Source: Hemicordylus capensis (taxonomy: Eukaryota > Chordata > Lepidosauria > Squamata > Cordylidae). From it: 64,000 nt of DNA. The notes under the pieces are model-generated. The model was given only the letters and a program-made list of their open reading frames with translations, searched no databases and had not been told where the DNA came from. Below are positions 57,208 through 64,000 of this stretch, piece by piece. Location of the stretch: positions 5,730,501 through 5,794,500 of the forward strand of contig NC_069669.1 in NCBI RefSeq assembly GCF_027244095.1, read 5' to 3'. The translations under genes were made by a program, and so were the position numbers. The first letter of the stretch is position 1; every line of letters begins with the position of its first letter.

Positions 57208-60200
57208 TCACTGCAGGCTGCGGTATCTCATCCGGAGGAAGCGGTCCCGGATACTCTGATCTGTATCGTAGGCCAGCTGGCTGAGCCGGATCACGCGGCT
57301 GCTGGCCATGTCCTCCTTCAGCTTCTGCTTGGAGAGCATCACCTCCCCCGGGGCCCCGCCGGCCCGGGGCCCCGTCAGCAGCAAGTAGCAGGCGTGGCGG
57401 TTCCGCTCCAAGAGCACCGCTGCAAGTCAAAGAGGAGACGGTGGCAGTGACCTCCCAGCCAGGCTGGAGAAGAACCACCCAGGCTGGGGCTGGGGAGAAA
57501 GGCCTACTCACTCTGGAAGGCAACGATAGGCTCCGTGCTGTTGGTCATCTCCAAGAGGACACCCGGGACAGCAGGATGGAAGAGGTACAGGTTCTGCTGC
57601 AGGGCCCCTGCCCCGCCCTGGAGCCACAAGGGGAAGAAGAAGAAGAAGAAGAAGAAGGGGGTTGGGGCCCAGCCGCAAGGCAGGGAGGAAATGACCCAGG
57701 CGAGGCAACTCCACAGCAAGCAGGCCCTGCCAACGGGATCTGGACACTTCCTGCGCAGCTGTTTGGGAGGACCCAAGTGGGGCAGAGTCACAGCAGCCTT
57801 GGAGGAGCTGCCCAACTCCATGCCCAAACCAGAGGCAGGACAAGGGCAAGTTCCGTGTCCCTTGTCCACAAGGCCAGGAGAACCGGCCTTGTGGCCACAA
57901 GCATGACTTGTCCTCTTTGCTAAGCAGGGTCTACCCTGCCCCTAAAGACAGCTCCCCATTCAGTATCTCTACCCTCCCCTCCAGCCCCAGACGAGCTGGC
58001 AGAACACAGCCGGCCAGCCACTCCCCACCAGCCCTGGGGAGGCAGACCCTCCTCTGCTCACCATCCTGGCCGTTTCCCCCTCGTAGGCGCCCCAGAAGAG
58101 GAAGGCGGATCGGTGGTCAGCCGTGGGAAGCGTGGCGGGCCTGGGGCTCTCGGCTCTCGAGAGGAGCTCTAGTTCCCAGGCAGTGACTCCGGAGCTGCCG
58201 TGCAGAATCACAACCTGCAGAGGAAGAAGGCCACCCTCTATGAGTGCAAGGCCTCCACCTCTCCACAGAGCCAGCTCCCCCCAAGCGTGCTGGTGAATAG
58301 ACCCCTTTTAGAGAAGCACATGCACACACAGAGACAGTTGCATGGGAGCTCCCAGGGCTTGTGATACCGAGTTGGGAAGAAGGCCTGACGGGCTCACACA
58401 TCAGTACTGTCCCCTGCTAACTGAGCAAAGAGGGCACCCTTTGGCTCTGCAATTAAACTGATGTTTGAAAAGGCAGCAAATGCTGTTGAAGGATAGTTTC
58501 ATCTACCTCAGTGGGTTCTGTCTGTGTAGGATTAATGCAGTAGAGCAGGGATTCCCAAACCGGGGGCCTCCAGATGTTGATGAACTTCAACTCCCAGCAT
58601 CCCCAGCCACAATACATTGTAGTGGGGAATGATGGGAGTTGTAGTTCAGCAACATCGGAGGACCACAGGCTGGGAACCCCTGCTAGAAAGAACATTGGTC
58701 ATGTGATTATACTAGAGCTTTTAGCGAGATCTGCACGTATTGCTAATTTCCTCACTTTTAAATAAGATGCCAGGGAGAGGTGATGAATAATGTATTATAT
58801 TCTCTCTCTCTTATCAGATCAGTGATTTGATGCGATGTACAATGTAGCCGAATTCTGTGTTGCTGCTAGGTGAATTCGTCATCAAATTCTGGCTACTGAA
58901 TGAGATTTAAGATAAGTATTTGTTACCTAAGTAACAACAAGTGTGCTAAGTTATTTTAAAACTGTATGGCTACTGGTCAAGGACTGCAATGAAGTATCTA
59001 TCTACCTGAATTTAGCTTTGATCTTGCATCCAGCTAAAAAACACAACTGTCTAGTTATCGTATATGAAACCTATAATATGCTCATCTGTATTATTCAACG
59101 TTCTAATGTATCAAATGGCCGAGGCCTTTGCGCTGATCAGGATGAGTCCCCTGCAGATGCCAGGATCCAGAGTCCTCCCTGAAGCCCGGCTAGCAAGCAG
59201 CAGAGTCCGAGGCTTCTGCTGGACCTTGGGATGCTGCACAGCCAGGAAGGAGGTGATGCTGGACCCAAGCAGCCCACTCAGCTATGCACGAGCCCCCAGA
59301 CAAACCTTCTTCTTGTTGGGTGCAACTCTGCTTTCCACGAGCACGTCCACCGCGTCGGTACTGTAGGACCCAATCACTGGCTCACTGCAGCAAGGAGGAC
59401 ACAAAGGGGTGGGGGCCGAATGAGCCACAGGTACCTCCAAGCCCAGGGCCCGGCGGGTGGACTCTGGGGAGGAGAGCTGGTCTTGTGGGAACAAGCATGA
59501 ATTGCCCCCTCTGCTAAGAAGGGCCCGCCCTGCTTTGCATTTGAATGGGAGCACTCTAAGGTCTTCCCCTTAGGGGATGGGGCCACAGAACACTGGAAGA
59601 GCACCTGCTTGCCTGCAGCAGGTTCCCATTTCCCTCCCTGGCATCTCTAGAGAGGGCTGGGAGGGATTCCTGCCCTAAAAAGGTTCCCCCCTGTCCCCTG
59701 CATAGGAAAACATGGACAACTGCAGCTCAGCTCTTCCGTAACTGCTTCCCTGGAGAGGCCGCTGCCAGTCTCAGTTAACTCCTGCTGAGCAAAGAGGCAC
59801 CTTTGCAGAGAGGCGGTTCTCTTTATTTAGCGGTGTGTGGGGGGGAGAGCAACTGGCCCTTCCATCCCCAGCAAAGCATCCCTCCAGTGGCTGTTGCTGG
59901 CATTGCTCTTAGGTTCCTTTTTCAGATCGTGAGCCCTTTGGGGAAAGGGCAGCCATTTCATTTATTTAGATCTGTGGAAACTGCTTTGGGAACTCTTGTT
60001 GAAAAGTGGTATTCAACTATTCACCTTCGTAGACAGTCTTGAGCTAGATGGGCCAATGGTCTGACTCCCTATAAAGCAGCTTCCTACGTTCCTATGACTG
60101 ACTGCCGGCCTCTCCTTTGCAGGCGCAACACAGAGCAGCTCTGAGCAGGCCCCTGCAGCCAAGGATCCAGTTCCAGCCATTCCCCTCCAGCCCCGAACTG

Positions 60201-63200
60201 CAGCTCAGCCCTCACCCTCCGACACCGCAAGAGCCCCCAGAACCAGTCCAAGGCCAGGATGACCCCTGAGCGAGACTGATCCCTTCGCTGCCACCAGGCA
60301 GGATGGACGTGGCTGCAGGAGCCAGGGTTACCTCTGGATGTGCGGGATGTTGCTGGCCCACGTCGAGCCCAGCCGTTGCCCGTCCAGCAGCTCCAGGATC
60401 TCTGATCTCGCCAGCAGAATATCGTCCCCCGACTTGGCAGGTATCTTGGCCAGGTAGAGGATTTCTCCAGAGCTAAAGGAGGAGAGATGGGGCACAGGGG
60501 TCAGCTCTAGGCCTGCAGGAGACACCAAGCAGCCTGCACCAATGGAGGGGACACAGAGCGCCGTGAGGGATCCCTCGAGTTCATCCTCAGAGGCCCCTTC
60601 GGGGAGAAAAAAGGGCTTCGTCCTTTTCTTGAGGTTTCTATAGTCTAGGAGAGGAGCAGGGCAGCTTGAAGTCTTGCTGCCTCTGGATCTGGGCAGGACC
60701 CCCAGCAACCGGGGGGGACTGCGTAGCTCCTTTGGCTCACCCCCGAGACCCTCCAGGCCGCCCATATTTTTTATTTTTACATTTATATCCCGCCCTTCCT
60801 CCAAGGAGCCCAGAGCAGTGTACAGAGTGATGTTTCTTCTCACAACCACACTGTGAGGCAGGATAGGCGGAGAGAGAAGTGACTGGCCCAGAGTCACCCA
60901 GCGAGTTTCGTGGCTGAAGGGGGGATTGGGAACGCGGGTCTTCCTGGTTCTAGCCACGACACCACACTGGCCAATATGAAACCTAGGTGGGGGCAAAGCA
61001 GGACCTTGAGCACCCGGAGACAAACAGCAGCTGGTCAAAGGGAAAATGGCACATGGCAGAAGCCTCTGAGGAGAGACTCCATGGCTCAGGATTGACATAC
61101 TAAGGCTTGGAACCTCTGAGGTGAGGCAACTGAGGGCAATATCTTGGCTTTCATTTCTTCCCTTTCGTTTCACATTCACCCCCGGCTTTTTATTTTTAAT
61201 AAGTAAACTCAAAGTGGCTAACCAGGCCAAACTGCTGCAAGCCTTAAGATATTTAGGAAAAGAAGATCTTAAAACTTGTTTAGCAAAGCTCTCTTATGTG
61301 TTTTACTACAGCCTGGTGGTTTTTTAAATTTCAATTGGATTTGTCTTAATTGCTTTCACTCTACATTGTTTTATTGTGTTGGATTTTACATTACTTTTAC
61401 TGTTCGGTCGTGGGCCGCCCTGAGCAGTATTATATTGGAAGAGCAGGGCAGGAATATTCTAAACAACCATCACCACCCTGTGAGGTAGTGCGTTATCCCA
61501 CCAAGAGACGAAGAGGTCACGGTTTGCCCAAGGGCCACCTGGAGGGTCTGAGACCGAGCAGAAATCTGAACAGGCCCACACCCTCCTCCTCCTCCTCCTG
61601 CAGGACCATGCTGAGAGCAGCACTCTCTGTGCACACAATGGCTGCTCTCCGCCTTCTCTTTGATTCTCCCCAAATTGCCCCATCCTTGCCATGGGCCTGG
61701 CACTGCACACCCATGGATCACGTCCGCAGCAGGCACTTCTTGTATCCTCCTCCCTCAGCCTTCCGTCTCCTTTCCACAATAGTCAGGGCCTTAGTGCTGG
61801 AACCCCATGGCAGGGAGAAAGTGTGCTGAGGGTACCTGATCAGAGACACCTCATGGGAGAACCTGTCGATGGCCATCTCCCAGTGGAGATCTTCCACCAG
61901 ATCCAACCTCCGGTGGCCAGGCATGCGAATGGCGATGTGGTGCAGCTCCTTCACAGAGTAGCCATACAACGCGTTTGCTGGGCCAAGAGAAAGTGGGCAG
62001 AGTGAGGCAAGTGGCAGTCCCTACCAGCACCCTGCCCCAAAGCGGGGAGCTTCGGGGAAGAATCTCCCCTACAGCGATACTTGGGCTCCGCTGCCCCCTG
62101 CCTCACCTGTGCAGAAAAGCACGTAGTGAGCACCTGTCTTGGTGGCAAGCAGGAGGTGCCCAATCCACCCTGACACAATAAAGCTCCCACTGGATCCAAT
62201 CAGGTCACCGTCCTTTCCCGAAAAGAAGTAGTACTTAACCTGCAGATGGAATTAAAATGGTTCAGCACACCGGCGGCTGCTTCTGCTACACGTCGGAAGT
62301 CTCCAAGAGGCTGAAATGGCAACAGAAATGCTGAGGAGGGTGAAACGCAGGATAGCACTCCCCACCCCACAAATGGACTGCGATGGCAGCCAAAGGGAGC
62401 CCCTCAGAGGGCAGAAGCAAGACAGGGCCTGAAACTGAAGAAGGGGAGGAGATGCTTGGAATGCAACCGTGCAACAAGGAACAAACCCTCAGTTTCTCCC
62501 CCCCCCCCACACACACACACACCGCCAGCAGCATGAAGAGTCTGTGAGGTCATCTGATGGGCAGGTTTGAATGATAGGACAGAAGGTTCTCGAGAAGCAG
62601 CCAACTTTCAAGTTCCAGTGGCTGGAACATAGGAAGCTGGCTTCCCTGGAGGCAGACCACTGGTCCATTTGCTCAGTATTGAGTGCATGTGCCGGCCACT
62701 TCCAGTATTACACTGACCGGGGCGGCAAGAGGATAAACAGCTGCCCCGCGCCAGTGATTTTGACATCAGCGCTGGCGGGGGAGGTAAGGACACCACCCCA
62801 CTGGGAGTGCACAGAACCGGTTCCGTGCACATCCCTAACCCAAAGTTGGGAGCCCCCTGCTCTAGTGAAATTCCACCCACTAGGCTTCACCGCCACCTTG
62901 CTGCTTATACTCATCACCCAAGCCAGAATTCAAGAAGGCACCCAGAGCCCTCAATTCTGTGACGGGTGGCTATGTTTTGTTCTGGAAACTTGGGTCTCCT
63001 GAGTGGCTGCGCTTTTTCTCTCACCCTTTCATTTCTTCACTTTGTTACGCATCAGAAGACCAGAGCCTGGATCCAGCACCCTGCTTCTTCAAAGCCACCT
63101 CGCCCCAACCCCAAGCTGCCTCCCCTCCAAGGGCATGGGAATGGCGACCCCTACTTCTTCCCTTGACACAGTTTCCATGTTGCTGGAAAAGCTGTTTGCC

Positions 63201-63609
63201 AAGGAAGAAACGTGTGAGTTGCCTTTCTTGCAGCTTCCTAGGCCAGACCATTTGGGAGTACTGAAAAAAAGCATCCTTCCACATGGCCTCAGAGCGCTGC
63301 TTGCTATGGGCAGCCAGCTCCACTTCTGTGCTACCAGGCAGGCTTGCCAACTTGCATTCAGGGCCCTCAGGAGTTCTGGAAAACAGGCTCAAGCTCTGAC
63401 CCAGCTGCCCATCCAATCTTTGGTGGACACTTGAGGTCAGAAGAGCAGCACCGCCCTGGGATGCCCCACAAACTTTACCTTCTCTTCCACTGCAGTGAAG
63501 ATCAAGAAGTCCAACACACCATCCCCATCGAGATCTGGAACCACCAGCAAGGGATTCAGCACCGTAGCATTTGCTCCAAAGTCGACAGCCTGCTTCCATT
63601 GAGTCTGGC
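57208..63609 (-). CDS. FAM234A: FAM234A (ITFG3), C-terminal 8 exons (364 aa visible), partial
   Basis: Type II single-pass membrane protein with FG-GAP/beta-propeller-like ectodomain repeats; molecular role poorly known. Exons in reading order: 63609-63479, 62239-62107, 61977-61836, 60472-60332, 59384-59306, 58214-58062, 57617-57512, 57419-57208; all GT-AG, phases join, about 364 codons to the stop (human full length 552). Family features: LLVVPDLDGDGVLDFLIF (FG-GAP-like Ca-binding loop), GAHYVLF, YGYSVKELH, DILLARSEILELLDGQ, LPTADHRSAFLFWGAYEG (nearly identical to human), NLYLFHPAVPGVLLE, and the C-terminus DQSIRDRFLRMRYRSLQ. The N-terminal cytosolic part, membrane segment and first propeller repeats must lie right of the window. 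Introns hold SINE-A, SINE-B and LINE fragments. It is converging with EHMTL-B. Confidence 0.93.
57642..57657. repeat. (GAA)n microsatellite
   Basis: About five GAA units in a FAM234A intron, just upstream (minus strand) of the exon at 57512-57617. Confidence 0.7.
57872..57945 (+). repeat. SINE-A head fragment
   Basis: ggagaaccggccttgtggcc and ttgctaagcagggtctaccc. Confidence 0.7.
58546..58682. mobile_element. Hairpin MITE with hAT-like ends
   Basis: Starts cagggattcccaaaccggg and ends ggctgggaacccctg, with acttcaactcccagcatcc and gatgggagttgtagttcag inside. Confidence 0.75.
58690..59305. other. FAM234A intron, AT-rich, unexplained
   Basis: Noticeably more AT-rich than its surroundings (58700-59120), and no family recognised. 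It could be an old LINE or DNA element. Confidence 0.35.
59462..60095 (+). repeat. SINE-A split by a LINE 3' end (59776-60027)
   Basis: The SINE head gaggagagctggtcttgtgg at 59468 runs to gaggccgctgccagtctcag at 59755. LINE 3' sequence (gaggcggttctctttattta to gttgaaaagtggtattcaa) interrupts. The SINE resumes with gacagtcttgagctagatgg at 60032. Confidence 0.75.
60765..60968 (-). repeat. SINE-B (minus)
   Basis: ttatatcccgcccttcctcc, ggcccagagtcacccagc and ccacgacaccacactggc. It is the reverse of the element at 12275-12477. Confidence 0.75.
61190..61465 (+). mobile_element. Old LINE 3'-end fragment
   Basis: T/A-rich stretch ending tcgtgggccgccctgagcag and tattatattggaagagcagg, a typical LINE 3' terminus; strongly decayed. 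Confidence 0.45.
62240..63478. other. FAM234A intron with SINE-A and TIR-element fragments
   Basis: SINE-A (minus) fragment at 62625-62695 (ggaacataggaagctggctt). A probable TIR-element piece at 62696-62845 ends cggttccgtgcacatcccta. (CA)n at 62509-62522. The rest is unrecognised. Confidence 0.45.
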
Positions 63610-63825
63610 CTGGAGTGAAGTGCAGCAGGGCCTCAGGAGGAGGAGGAGGGAGGAAGAGACAGCTCCCAGTGTTTCTTGGGCCTTTGCCATGACAATCAGC
63701 TCATTGCCTGCTAGAGCTGCTACCCTCCCGCCTGCTGCTTTGGGGCTTAGGAGTACTAGGTAAGTCATCTCTCAGACATAGCTATAAGAAGGAACAACTC
63801 CAAATGCTTTTGCAGCTTTGGCCCT

Positions 63826-64000
63826 GCAGAACACAGAAGCATTGGAAGCTGCCTTCTACTGAACCAGATCATTGGTCCATCTAATTCAGTATTGTCTACG
63901 CTGACTGGCAGCAGCTTCTCCAAGGTTGCAGGCAGGCAGGAGTCTCTCTCAGCCCTATCTGAAGAGGCTGCCAGGGAGGGAACCTTCTGCGCACAGGGAA
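63826..64000 (-). repeat. SINE-A (minus), cut by the window edge
   Basis: gaagcattggaagctgcctt, gtctacgctgactggcagc, gccagggagggaaccttct. Confidence 0.75.

Noticed and set aside
63625-63768. Next upstream FAM234A exon (minus-strand frame with AALAGNELIVMAK)
   Set aside because: Loosely resembles the expected propeller strand, but no GT donor in the right phase (one base after a codon) was found, so it is left out.

Overview
The window is vertebrate genomic DNA, most likely from a squamate reptile. The genes are split by GT-AG introns. The intergenic DNA and introns are full of reptile-type repeats: tRNA-derived SINEs including a Sauria-SINE-like family with an RTE-like tail, CR1-clade LINE 3' ends, hAT and Tigger-like DNA transposons, and short inverted-repeat elements. 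The region is GC-rich and gene-dense, as on a reptile microchromosome. It corresponds to the part of human 16p13.3 beside the alpha-globin cluster (FAM234A - RGS11 - ARHGDIG - PDIA2 - AXIN1), shown here in reverse order.

Layout from left to right: (1) 1-1040, the probable 3' UTR of AXIN1 on the + strand; (2) 1980-14096, PDIA2 on the - strand, 11 exons reconstructed, 524 aa, ending in RDEL; (3) 15818-22161, a 14-exon + strand gene (EHMTL-A, 559 aa) with ankyrin repeats, pre-SET, SET and post-SET, related to EHMT1/EHMT2 (GLP/G9a) but about half their length; (4) 22890-40855, RGS11 on the + strand, 17 exons, 478 aa; (5) 44437-52709, a second 14-exon + strand copy of the EHMT-like gene (EHMTL-B, 508 aa); (6) 57208 to beyond the right edge, FAM234A (ITFG3) on the - strand, 8 C-terminal exons visible. 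ARHGDIG, which lies between RGS11 and PDIA2 in mammals, is not visible; EHMTL-A occupies that interval.

The most interesting feature is the pair of intact, intron-containing EHMT-like genes in direct orientation on either side of RGS11. Their exon junctions and phases match exactly. The 5' halves (exons 1-7, including several introns) are almost identical. From the end of exon 8 onward the proteins differ at about a third of positions. That mosaic pattern suggests recent gene conversion or a recent partial duplication. Both keep the nine pre-SET cysteines, the NHxCxPN motif, the FxYG motif and the post-SET cysteines. Both have Arg where G9a has the first tryptophan of its methyl-lysine-binding ankyrin cage. 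Each also carries a conserved basic C-terminal tail.

The PDI, RGS and FAM234A genes do unrelated jobs (ER folding, Gbeta5-linked G-protein regulation, membrane protein). They are neighbours through conserved synteny, not a shared pathway. All exon boundaries were found by reading splice signals, phase and protein similarity by eye; no alignment or database search was run.
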